Assembly: GCA_035507035.1 (NCBI GenBank)
Contig: DATJOJ010000040.1
Coordinates: forward strand, 78,493 to 142,492
Reading direction: 5' to 3'
DNA from: DATJOJ01 sp035507035
GTDB taxonomy: Bacteria > Acidobacteriota > Terriglobia > Terriglobales > Acidobacteriaceae
DNA length: 64,000 nucleotides
Under the pieces are notes generated by a model, which was not told the DNA's origin, searched no databases, and was given only the letters and a program-made list of their open reading frames with translations. The position numbers and the translations under genes are program-made. Positions 33,202 through 40,285 of the stretch are shown in pieces; position 1 is the first letter of the stretch, and each line of letters starts with the position of its first letter.

Positions 33202-33609
33202 CTAGTGCTCCTCTGATACGTAATTCCGATTCCAGGAAGGAATTTCCACCACCACTTTGCCCGGTTTGGTAATCACCGCCTGGCATCCGAGACGTGAATT
33301 TAACTGAAGATCGGCAGCCATGTCCAGTCGGTCTGCCTCGTCATCGTCCATTTCCGAGAGATTTTCGGCGCCTTCCTTAACCCACACGTGGCAGGTGGTA
33401 CAGGCACAATTGCCGCCGCATGCGTGATCCAGCCGAATATTATTGTTCAGCGCCACGTCGAGGATCGACTGCTCCTTGCCGTGATCTTTATAAGGCAGCT
33501 TGCCGTGTTCAAATTCAATCGTTTTGCCCTCTGGCAAGAATGTTATCTGCACTGTCTTTTCGCTTGTCGTTTCCATCGTCGCAGTTCCGCTTTGATTCTT
33601 TTCGCTCAT
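33202..33609 (-). CDS. fdx: ISC-type 2Fe-2S ferredoxin
   Basis: A 135-residue adrenodoxin-like ferredoxin. Ligands are C64, C70, C73 and C109 (ACGGNCACTTC, then LGCQ), with an extra C68 as in other ISC ferredoxins. It supplies electrons for cluster assembly on IscU. It follows hscA after 57 bases, the same relative order as in E. coli. An N-terminal extension of about 18 Ser/Thr/Glu-rich residues precedes the core domain, so a downstream ATG (M12) may be the real start. Confidence 0.93.
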   Translation of the reverse strand: MSEKNQSGTATMETTSEKTVQITFLPEGKTIEFEHGKLPYKDHGKEQSILDVALNNNIRLDHACGGNCACTTCHVWVKEGAENLSEMDDDEADRLDMAADLQLNSRLGCQAVITKPGKVVVEIPSWNRNYVSEEH

Positions 33610-33666
33610 ATCTGCTCCATACGCTGTGTTCCTCTGGGACCCCTGTGTTTAGAAACACAACGCAAA

Positions 33667-35568
33667 TTACTTGAAATCCGCTTTCGCCACCGGATGTCCC
33701 GCCTCGGGTGCCTCGCCCATATCGGCTTCATCCATCGTCTTGCCCTTCAGCGCTGTACTGACGGCAGAATCCATCATCAATTCTGCTAACCGCATCGTCC
33801 CTTGGTTCAAAGCGTCAATTGCTTTTCGTATCGCGCCGTAGTCTTCTTCTTTTTTTACCTGATCCAAAGCCTTTACGAGCTTGGCGATTTGCTTCTTCTC
33901 GTCGCTCGTCAGCTGTCCCCAAGCGGGACTCTGTTTCGCCTTATCGAGCGCCGCCATAATCGTGCCGGCTTCGTTCCGCGCTTCCACCAGTTGCCGCTGG
34001 CGAAAATCCTCTTCCGCGTAATCGAAGGAATCGAGAATCATGCTCTCGACTTGCTCATCGGTCAGCCCATAACTCGGCTGCACTTCAATTTCCGCCTCTT
34101 TTCCGCTTCTCTGTTCACGCGCGGAAACATGCAAAATGCCGTTAGCGTCGATCAGAAATTTGACCTCGATACGCGGCATTCCCGCGGCCATCGGCGGCAC
34201 GCCCTTCAGATCGAAACGAGCCAGAGAACGGCAATCCTTAGCCAACTCGCGCTCGCCTTGCAGAACGTGAATGGCCACATTGGCTTGACCGTCCACTTGG
34301 GTCGTGTAGTATTGCGTCGCCGAAGCAGGAATCGTCGAATTGCGCAGGATGATCTTGTCGGTAACTCCCCCAGCGACCTCGATGCCAAGCGACAAAGGCG
34401 TTACATCGAGCAAAAGCATGTTCTGCGTAATCTCGGAGCCGCCGCCCAGGATATTAGCCTGCACCGCCGCTCCCAAAGCCACGACTTCATCGGGATTGAG
34501 ATCGGTATGCGGCCTTCGCTGAAAAAGACCCTCGACCAGCGACCGCACTTTGGGAATGCGGGTTGAGCCTCCAACCAGAACGACTTCATTGATCTGCTCC
34601 GGCTTCAACCCCGCATCTTTCAGGGCCTGCTTACACGGTCCCACCGTGCGATCGATGATCGGCTGGATTAGTTGCTCAAATTGTTCACGAGAAATCTCGC
34701 GTTGATAGTGCCTCCCACCGGGAAGTTCGATATTCAGTCTAGTTGCCGGTTGCGACGACAGTGCGATTTTCGCCTCAATTACCGCCTTACGGATCGTCGC
34801 TACCGCCTCACCGTTACGCGAGAGGTCCGAGCCCATGTCGCCGCGAATGTCGTCGAGCGCGATCCGGATCAGCAGATTATCAATGTCGTCGCCCCCGAGA
34901 TGCGTGTCACCGTTAGTTGCAATGACCTCAAAAATTCCATCCTGCAGCTTGAGAATGGAAATATCGAACGTGCCTCCGCCCAGGTCATACACAGCCACGA
35001 TGCCGTTCTGTCTCTTGTCCAGTCCATACGCAAGAGACGCCGCCGTCGGTTCGTTGACTAATCGCAGAACATCGAGTCCGGCGATACGCCCAGCGTCCTT
35101 GGTCGCTTGACGCTGAGCGTCATTGAAATAAGCGGGAACCGTAATCACGGCTTTGCTGACGGGACCGTTAAAGAATCGCTCGGCATTGCGTTTGAGCTGA
35201 CGCAGGATAAAGGCTGAAATTTCCGGGGGTGTAAACGTCTGCTGGCCCAGCTTAATGCGAAGAACTTCGCCTGGCCGCAGATCCTCAGCCAATCGAAAAG
35301 GGAAGAGCTTCAGTTCGTCCTGAATGTCCTCAACCCCGCGCCCCATCAGCCGTTTGACCGAGTAAATTGAGCGTTCGGGCGTCTCGATCAGATATTTCCG
35401 CGCCGCGTTGCCGACGATAATCTGATCGTTCTCATCGAGCGCAATGACCGACGGCACGAGATTCGCGCCGTCCTCGCCTGGAATGACGACAGGGCGCTCC
35501 CCTTGCATATAGGCCACGAGCGAATTGGTCGTGCCCAGATCAATTCCGACAATGCGATCAGCGCTCAT
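33667..35568 (-). CDS. hscA: Fe-S protein assembly chaperone HscA (Hsp70 family)
   Basis: A 633-residue Hsp70. The ATPase domain has GIDLGTTNSLVAYM at the N-terminus, VYDLGGGTFDISIL and VLVGGSTRIPKV, followed by the linker and substrate-binding domain with LLLDVTPLSLGIEVAGG. The isc position and HscB partner mark it as the specialised HscA that works on IscU (its LPPVK peptide) rather than the general DnaK. The gene is separated from hscB by a long hairpin (35576-35651). Confidence 0.95.
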   Translation of the reverse strand: MSADRIVGIDLGTTNSLVAYMQGERPVVIPGEDGANLVPSVIALDENDQIIVGNAARKYLIETPERSIYSVKRLMGRGVEDIQDELKLFPFRLAEDLRPGEVLRIKLGQQTFTPPEISAFILRQLKRNAERFFNGPVSKAVITVPAYFNDAQRQATKDAGRIAGLDVLRLVNEPTAASLAYGLDKRQNGIVAVYDLGGGTFDISILKLQDGIFEVIATNGDTHLGGDDIDNLLIRIALDDIRGDMGSDLSRNGEAVATIRKAVIEAKIALSSQPATRLNIELPGGRHYQREISREQFEQLIQPIIDRTVGPCKQALKDAGLKPEQINEVVLVGGSTRIPKVRSLVEGLFQRRPHTDLNPDEVVALGAAVQANILGGGSEITQNMLLLDVTPLSLGIEVAGGVTDKIILRNSTIPASATQYYTTQVDGQANVAIHVLQGERELAKDCRSLARFDLKGVPPMAAGMPRIEVKFLIDANGILHVSAREQRSGKEAEIEVQPSYGLTDEQVESMILDSFDYAEEDFRQRQLVEARNEAGTIMAALDKAKQSPAWGQLTSDEKKQIAKLVKALDQVKKEEDYGAIRKAIDALNQGTMRLAELMMDSAVSTALKGKTMDEADMGEAPEAGHPVAKADFK

Positions 35569-35575
35569 AAATAAA

Positions 35576-35651
35576 GCAGAAGTTAGAAGTAAGAATGCAA
35601 AAGTAGACAGCCTCCGCTCTGACTTTTTGCCTTCTTACTTCTGCCTTCTGC
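35576..35651. repeat. Long imperfect hairpin between hscB and hscA
   Basis: The segment 35576-35604 (GCAGAAGTTAGAAGTAAGAA...) and the segment 35622-35651 are nearly perfect reverse complements: about 26 of 29 positions pair, with a 17-base loop. Both arms are runs of GAAG-like triplets. In the isc transcript it would form a very stable stem between hscB and hscA. It could lower read-through or protect the upstream message, or be a mobile REP-like element. Confidence 0.85.
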
Positions 35652-35653
35652 CC

Positions 35654-36400
35654 TCATCCTTCCAGTACCTCATTCACATCCCTCACTAAATTGCGGATGT
35701 AATTTCGCCGGTTCACCAGATCGACCATCTTGTCGCGAACTTTGTGGCGATCCTCATCCGTCCCGCTATCCACCAGCTTGTCCCACTCGTTCCAGTAACC
35801 TTTCAACTCCTGCAGCAGGGCATCGTGTTTTTCTTCCAACTCCAGCTTCTGGCGGCCAACTTCTTCGATCAGAGCCGGGTCGTCCTCGCCCATCTTCTTT
35901 TGTGCTTTCAGTTCTTCCAGTTGCATGTTTAATTCGAAGACTTCTTCCAGAAGATCGGGAGGCACAACCTGTTTCTTGACCTGACCTGTGGCCCGCGCCT
36001 TTTCCGTCGCTGCTTTCGATTGCTCTTCTAACTCCACGCCTTCCAGCTTCAGCAGATATTCCGTACGTTTGATCGGATCTTTCAACGTCCGGTAGGCGTC
36101 ATTGAGCAACGAGCTCTGCTCCAAACTCCACTGCTGCTCGCGGCCCTCGCCGCGCGCATAAATATCGGGGTGCAATTTACGACTTAGTTCATAGAATTCC
36201 CGCTCCAGCCTGCCGGCATCGATATTCAGCTTGCGCGGAAAATCGAAGAAGGTGAAGTAATCCACCGGTACCGGTGGCTGGACTTTTCCACACGCGCTAC
36301 AGAAATGCGCAGCCCGCATCTCTCCACACGACCAGCAAGCCGAAGTGGTCTCACCCGGCATGATCAAAGACGAGCTCGATTTGGGTTCATTTCCTGCCAT
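35654..36400 (-). CDS. hscB: Fe-S assembly co-chaperone HscB with N-terminal zinc finger
   Basis: A 248-residue J-domain protein. The J-domain begins near YFTFFDFPRKLNID and holds the HPD motif at 77-79 (LHPDIYA). The C-terminal helical domain binds IscU. Unlike E. coli HscB (171 residues), it begins with a CxxC-x8-CxxC motif (C22, C25, C34, C37; ACWSCGEM...FCSACG), the same layout as the zinc finger of human HSCB. The region at about 125-175 is also longer and acidic. I choose ATG 36400 (MAGNEP); ATG 36361 is another option. Confidence 0.9.
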   Translation of the reverse strand: MAGNEPKSSSSLIMPGETTSACWSCGEMRAAHFCSACGKVQPPVPVDYFTFFDFPRKLNIDAGRLEREFYELSRKLHPDIYARGEGREQQWSLEQSSLLNDAYRTLKDPIKRTEYLLKLEGVELEEQSKAATEKARATGQVKKQVVPPDLLEEVFELNMQLEELKAQKKMGEDDPALIEEVGRQKLELEEKHDALLQELKGYWNEWDKLVDSGTDEDRHKVRDKMVDLVNRRNYIRNLVRDVNEVLEG

Positions 36401-36556
36401 AACACACATTGACCACCAGAACAAAAATTTGCCCCGAGGGAAACGAACGCCGTGAAAAAGAAGAATTTCTTGTCATACTTTGCGAGATATTCAGCGAACT
36501 GACGCTAGGCCTGACGCAAAGCTCGCAAGAAAACCCGCAAAGATCGCCAAGCTCTT

Positions 36557-36934
36557 CTAACCCGAGAACGACGTCCCGCAACCGCAGGACTTCGAGGCGT
36601 TCGGATTTACAAAGACGAACCCCTGCTGCATGAGCGTTTCCTGGTAATCCAGCGTCATGCCGTGCAGGTAGATAAACGACTTCGGATCAACAAAAACCCG
36701 CACATCTTCGAACTGAAAGATTCGGTCGCGCTCTCTCGGCTGAGTATCGAAGCGAATGTTATAGCTCAAGCCTGAGCACCCGCCGCCCTGTACGCCAAGG
36801 CGCAACCCGCCCTGTTCCGGCGAAATACCTTCCTTTACGATGGCAGTGCGAATTCTGGCCAGGGCCTTCTCCGTCACCTGAATGCCTTTCGCCGGCGCAG
36901 TCGCTTTGCCCGGTTCTTCCGTGATTGTGGTCAC
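36557..36934 (-). CDS. iscA: A-type Fe-S carrier protein IscA
   Basis: A 125-residue HesB/IscA-family protein. The three ligand cysteines are in place: GGGCSGLSY and the C-terminal CGCGTSF. IscA carries 4Fe-4S clusters or iron to target proteins. It lies 36 bases after iscU and 156 bases before the start of hscB, in the classical isc position. The N-terminus adds about 15 residues (TTITEEPGKATAPAKG) to the core. Confidence 0.93.
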   Translation of the reverse strand: MTTITEEPGKATAPAKGIQVTEKALARIRTAIVKEGISPEQGGLRLGVQGGGCSGLSYNIRFDTQPRERDRIFQFEDVRVFVDPKSFIYLHGMTLDYQETLMQQGFVFVNPNASKSCGCGTSFSG

Positions 36935-36970
36935 TCAAATCTCCGCGCGAGCGAAATGCCCGCGCCATTC

Positions 36971-37384
36971 TTATTTCGCCTCGACCGCCACTGGCTTCGC
37001 CGTGTCCTGCTTCTTCTTCCAGTCGTGAATCGCGGCTCGGATGGCGTCCTCCGCCAACACCGAGCAGTGGATCTTGACCGGAGGCAGCGAGAGTTCCTTT
37101 ACGATCTCGGTGTTCTTGATCGCGAGCGCCTCATCCACAGTCTTCCCCTTCACCCATTCGGTTGCCAACGAAGAGGATGCGATCGCCGATCCGCAGCCGA
37201 AGGTCTTGAACTTCGCATCTTCAATCACGTTGGTCTGCGGATTGACTTTGATCTGCAGTTTCATCACGTCGCCGCATTCGGGTGCGCCGACGAGACCAGT
37301 TCCAACTTCTGCGCTGTTCTTGTCCAGCGAACCGACGTTGCGGGGGTTGTTGTAATGATCAATTACTTTATCGCTGTATGCCAT
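36971..37384 (-). CDS. iscU: Fe-S cluster scaffold protein IscU
   Basis: A 137-residue scaffold that binds nascent 2Fe-2S clusters. Ligands C37 (PECGD), C64 (FGCGSA) and C107 are present, with H106 beside the last, and the HscA-binding peptide LPPVK is at 100-104. The start MAYSDKVIDHYNNPRNVG is canonical. The last 12 residues after KKKQD are a variable tail. It follows iscS after 78 bases. Confidence 0.97.
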   Translation of the reverse strand: MAYSDKVIDHYNNPRNVGSLDKNSAEVGTGLVGAPECGDVMKLQIKVNPQTNVIEDAKFKTFGCGSAIASSSLATEWVKGKTVDEALAIKNTEIVKELSLPPVKIHCSVLAEDAIRAAIHDWKKKQDTAKPVAVEAK

Positions 37385-37462
37385 GATTTACTTTCTCCTC
37401 ACCCTTTAAATTTGTTGTCATCCTGAGGCGGTTCTATTCCGCCCAAGACCAGGCGCACTTCC

Positions 37463-38731
37463 TTATTCTGCCGCCCACTTCACCGACTTCAAATCGATTC
37501 CTTCTTTCGCCATCTCGTAAAGCGGCGAAAGCTCACGCAGACGTGTTACCGTTTCGACGACGCGGTCCGCCACATAATCCACTTCCGCCTGGGTGTTGAA
37601 ACGTCCAATCCCAAAGCGAATCGAGCTATGGGCCAGATCGTCGCCGGTGCCAAGAGCCTTTAACACATAAGACGGCTCCAAAGTCGCCGAGGTGCACGCC
37701 GATCCGCTCGAAACCGCAACGTCGTTTATGCCCATCAAGAGCGACTCGCCTTCAACATAGGCAAAGCTGATGTTGAGATTTCCCGGCAACCGATGCTCCA
37801 TCGAGCCGTTGATATAAACCTCGTCCAAGCGGCCCATGATGTTGTCGCGCAGCCGATTGCGAAGTCCAGCCAACGTGCAAGACTCTTTTGCCATCTCCTC
37901 GGTTGCAATCGCGCAGGCTTTGCCCAAGCCCACGATTCCGGGAACATTCAGCGTTCCAGAACGCATGCCGCGCTCGTGTCCGCCGCCGTCAATAATGGCG
38001 GAAATCTGCACCCGTGGGTTCTTGCGCCGCACATAAAGTGCACCGACACCCTTTGGCCCGTACATCTTGTGCGCAGAAATCGACATGACGTCAATGTTCT
38101 GCTTGACGACATCGACCGGCACTTTGCCGACCGCTTGCGTCGCATCGCTGTGGAAGATCACTCCACGCTCATGACAAAGCTTGCCAATTTCCGTAACCGG
38201 CTGCAGGACGCCAATCTCGTTATTGGCGTACATGATCGTCACCAGGATGGTTTTATCATCCATGGCACGCTTCAGGTCGTCGAGATCGATCAATCCATCT
38301 TTCTGCACCGGCAGATAAGTCACCCGATAGCCATACTTTTCTAACCGCTTGCAGGTGTCGAGCACTGCCTTGTGCTCCGTCACTGCCGTAATGATGTGGT
38401 TGCCCTTCTCTTTGTACATCTCCGCCACACCCTTGATCGCGAGGTTGTCGCTCTCAGTGGCGCCGGACGTAAAAATGATCTCTTTTGTCGTCGCGCCGAC
38501 CAGTTTGGCGATCCGCTCGCGCGCGGTTTCCACGCCCTCCTCTGCCGCCCATCCAAACGCGTGATTACGGCTGGCCGCATTGCCGAACTTCTCCATGAAG
38601 AAAGGCAGCATCTCTTCCAACACCCGCGGATCCATCGGTGTGGTAGCGTGGTTGTCCATGTAGATGGGCAGCTTAATCCCGTTTGCGCTCCCATGCTCCA
38701 TCTGGGGGATCGACTTTACATCCGTGCTCAT
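37463..38731 (-). CDS. iscS: Cysteine desulfurase IscS
   Basis: A 422-residue PLP enzyme that removes sulfur from cysteine and passes it to IscU. It shows YMDNHATTPMDPRV at the N-terminus, ATESDN, the lysine block SAHKMYGPKGVG, and the catalytic cysteine loop SSGSACTSATLEPSYVLKA. I choose ATG 38731 (MSTDVK) because GAGGAG lies upstream; an in-frame start further up adds ten residues. The length exceeds E. coli IscS (404) by 18 residues, mainly at the N-terminus. Confidence 0.96.
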   Translation of the reverse strand: MSTDVKSIPQMEHGSANGIKLPIYMDNHATTPMDPRVLEEMLPFFMEKFGNAASRNHAFGWAAEEGVETARERIAKLVGATTKEIIFTSGATESDNLAIKGVAEMYKEKGNHIITAVTEHKAVLDTCKRLEKYGYRVTYLPVQKDGLIDLDDLKRAMDDKTILVTIMYANNEIGVLQPVTEIGKLCHERGVIFHSDATQAVGKVPVDVVKQNIDVMSISAHKMYGPKGVGALYVRRKNPRVQISAIIDGGGHERGMRSGTLNVPGIVGLGKACAIATEEMAKESCTLAGLRNRLRDNIMGRLDEVYINGSMEHRLPGNLNISFAYVEGESLLMGINDVAVSSGSACTSATLEPSYVLKALGTGDDLAHSSIRFGIGRFNTQAEVDYVADRVVETVTRLRELSPLYEMAKEGIDLKSVKWAAE

Positions 38732-38765
38732 AATTGCTCTCCTCGCAGAACCTGTTCTCAAATCC

Positions 38766-39224
38766 TTATGTAATGCTTACTAAGTCCGTAGGGTGCTTAG
38801 GGGATGAATCGTCCGGCGAAACTTCTTCCCGCATCTCTGAGATAGAGATGCCCCGAAGCACTTCTTCGATACTTTGATTGACTCGCCGCAACGGCTCGCG
38901 AATCGTGCACCGCCCGCTCTGGTCACACTCGCCGCGCACCGTCACACAAGAAGTGATGAACAATGGGCCGTCGATGGCGCGAATGACTTCAAAAGCGCTA
39001 ATCCGGCTCGGATCGCGCGCCAACGTATAGCCGCCATTCATCCCGTGCTGCGAATTCAGCAATCCAGCCTTCACCAGGCGTTGCAGAATCTTTGCCAGCG
39101 CCTCCGGAGGAATGCTGTAGGCCTCCGCGACATCTTTGGCGCTACAAGCCCCGCTGTCGACGTGCTCAGCCAGGTGCTTCATGGCCATCAGCCCGTAATC
39201 TGCCTTCTTGGTGAGTTTGAGCAT
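38766..39224 (-). CDS. iscR: Rrf2-family Fe-S regulator IscR
   Basis: A 152-residue winged-helix regulator that senses Fe-S status through a 2Fe-2S cluster. The DNA-binding domain (MLKLTKKADYGLMAMKHLAEH) and recognition helix are followed by cysteines C93, C100 and C106 (SCVTVRGEC...GRC), the expected cluster ligands, though the first gap is six residues instead of five. ATG 39224 gives the usual family length. Two strong palindromes (39238-39256 and 39361-39379) upstream look like its own binding sites, so autoregulation is likely. It heads the isc operon, 34 bases before iscS. Confidence 0.93.
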   Translation of the reverse strand: MLKLTKKADYGLMAMKHLAEHVDSGACSAKDVAEAYSIPPEALAKILQRLVKAGLLNSQHGMNGGYTLARDPSRISAFEVIRAIDGPLFITSCVTVRGECDQSGRCTIREPLRRVNQSIEEVLRGISISEMREEVSPDDSSPKHPTDLVSIT

Positions 39225-39237
39225 CCGAGTCTGTAAG

Positions 39238-39256
39238 TCCGACTGTTTAAGTCGGA
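39238..39256 (-). promoter_or_regulatory. Type 1 IscR-like operator, proximal
   Basis: TCCGACT-GTTTA-AGTCGGA is a perfect inverted repeat. In the wider 25-base frame it agrees at most positions with the type 1 IscR site of E. coli (ATASYYGACTRWWWYAGTCRRSTAT), including GACT, the A/T-rich spacer, AGTC and TAT. It ends 14 bases before the iscR start and sits at the predicted transcription start. Confidence 0.75.
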
Positions 39257-39263
39257 TATACGC

Positions 39264-39292
39264 AGTGTAAAACCAGTTTCGCCTGAATGCAA
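39264..39292 (-). promoter_or_regulatory. Candidate iscR promoter
   Basis: Read on the minus strand, TTGCAT (39287-39292) and TACACT (39264-39269) are separated by 17 bases, and each matches the sigma-70 consensus at four of six positions. The predicted start near 39257 lies against the proximal palindrome, an ideal repressor position. The boxes are weak and not verified. Confidence 0.45.
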
Positions 39293-39360
39293 GCTTATGC
39301 AGGGAACTGTGCGTGCCTTCATCGAACGGTATGTATATACAATTGAACGGTTTAATTGAT

Positions 39361-39379
39361 TCCGACTTTTTTAGTCGTG
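39361..39379 (-). promoter_or_regulatory. Second IscR-like operator, distal
   Basis: TCCGACT-TTTTT-AGTCGTG repeats the proximal palindrome 123 bases further upstream, with two mismatches in one arm. The spacing from the iscR promoter would allow looping or control of a second promoter. It is also within 110 bases of the opposite-strand promoter at 39486. Confidence 0.6.
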
Positions 39380-39485
39380 TTTTCGAGAAGGGCATCGATT
39401 CATCTCAAGCCTCGATTCCTCTGCCTAGGGCCACGTCTCGGGATTACGGCTCCTTACAGCAGCGTTCTATTGACGCGGGAGGGAC

Positions 39486-39513
39486 TTGACAAGGCCTATA
39501 TCCCGGCTAGAAT
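39486..39513 (+). promoter_or_regulatory. Sigma-70 promoter of the small zinc-ribbon gene
   Basis: TTGACA (39486-39491) is a perfect -35 box and TAGAAT (39508-39513) a five-of-six -10 box, 16 bases apart. Transcription from about 39520 would run into the 49-residue zinc-ribbon gene after a leader of about 95 bases that contains a GC-rich inverted segment (39540-39575). Confidence 0.75.
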
Positions 39514-39615
39514 ACCCGCAATTTCCGGTATTTTTACCCGGCACCAGAGGCCGGGGCGCCAAAACCGGCTTTATGACCTTCAATCCCGCTGTGGCTGGTT
39601 CCCCGAGAGAATCCA

Positions 39616-39765
39616 ATGACTGATTGTAAGCACCCTCGCGTCCGCGTAGTCTCCCGCGACGAAGATAGCGAATTTGTCGAGTGCCTCGAATGCGGCCACG
39701 TGTTCGATTCCAGTGAGTTCAGAGATATGGACATCGAAGAGACCAAGCTGAGGGAAGAGCTCTAA
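39616..39765 (+). CDS. Small zinc-ribbon protein, 49 residues
   Basis: This short frame (ATG 39616, TAA 39763-39765) encodes a 49-residue protein beginning MTDCKHPRV. C4 and H6, followed by VECLECGHVF (C28, C31), form a plausible zinc ribbon, and the tail DSSEFRDMDIEETKLREEL is an acidic helix. A near-consensus promoter lies at 39486-39513, so it is probably expressed well. It stands between the divergent isc operon and a response-regulator gene. I do not know a named family; proteins of this size and pattern are often annotated as hypothetical. Confidence 0.7.
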   Translation: MTDCKHPRVRVVSRDEDSEFVECLECGHVFDSSEFRDMDIEETKLREEL

Positions 39766-39877
39766 ACTCGCCGACACGACGGTTCCGAGCCGGCATTCCC
39801 GACGTAACCTTACCTTTCGCAGCCGGTTGTTGCATATTGGTGCAGTCGCTCCTTGCGCACTTTTTGGAGAGCCCTGC

Positions 39878-40273
39878 ATGTCGCCGATGGCCCTTGTAGT
39901 TGACGACTCCATGCTGATCCGGCACACCGTCTGCCGGTTTTTCGAGCAGCGCGGTTTTGCCGTGGAGTCGGCAACCAACGGTCTGGAGGCGCTCGAAACC
40001 CTGAAGCGAATTCAGCCCGACATTATCGTTACCGACATGCAAATGCCGAAGATGAGCGGCAGCGACCTGATCACGGCGCTGAAAAAGCAAGACTCCACGG
40101 CAAGAATTCCGATCGTGATCGTCGCAGGAAAGCAAAGCGGCTTTGAGAAAACCGAAAAGCGCGCTGATTTCGCCATCTTCAAAGACATCGACATCGAGGA
40201 TCAGCTCGCCAAGGCGCTCGATGCGCTGTCGTGCAAAAGGCCGAAAGCCCAGTTTGCGAAGAGCAAAGTTTAG
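39878..40273 (+). CDS. Single-domain response regulator
   Basis: A 131-residue CheY-like receiver. LVVDDSM carries the acidic pair (D9, D10), IVTDMQMPKMSG holds phospho-acceptor D53, and IFKDID carries the conserved lysine. There is no output domain, so it acts by protein contact, as in chemotaxis or phosphorelays. ATG 39878 follows GGAGA by seven bases; the frame is open upstream, but without receiver similarity. It converges on tsaD, 12 bases apart. Confidence 0.9.
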   Translation: MSPMALVVDDSMLIRHTVCRFFEQRGFAVESATNGLEALETLKRIQPDIIVTDMQMPKMSGSDLITALKKQDSTARIPIVIVAGKQSGFEKTEKRADFAIFKDIDIEDQLAKALDALSCKRPKAQFAKSKV

Positions 40274-40285
40274 CCGTATTCCGCT

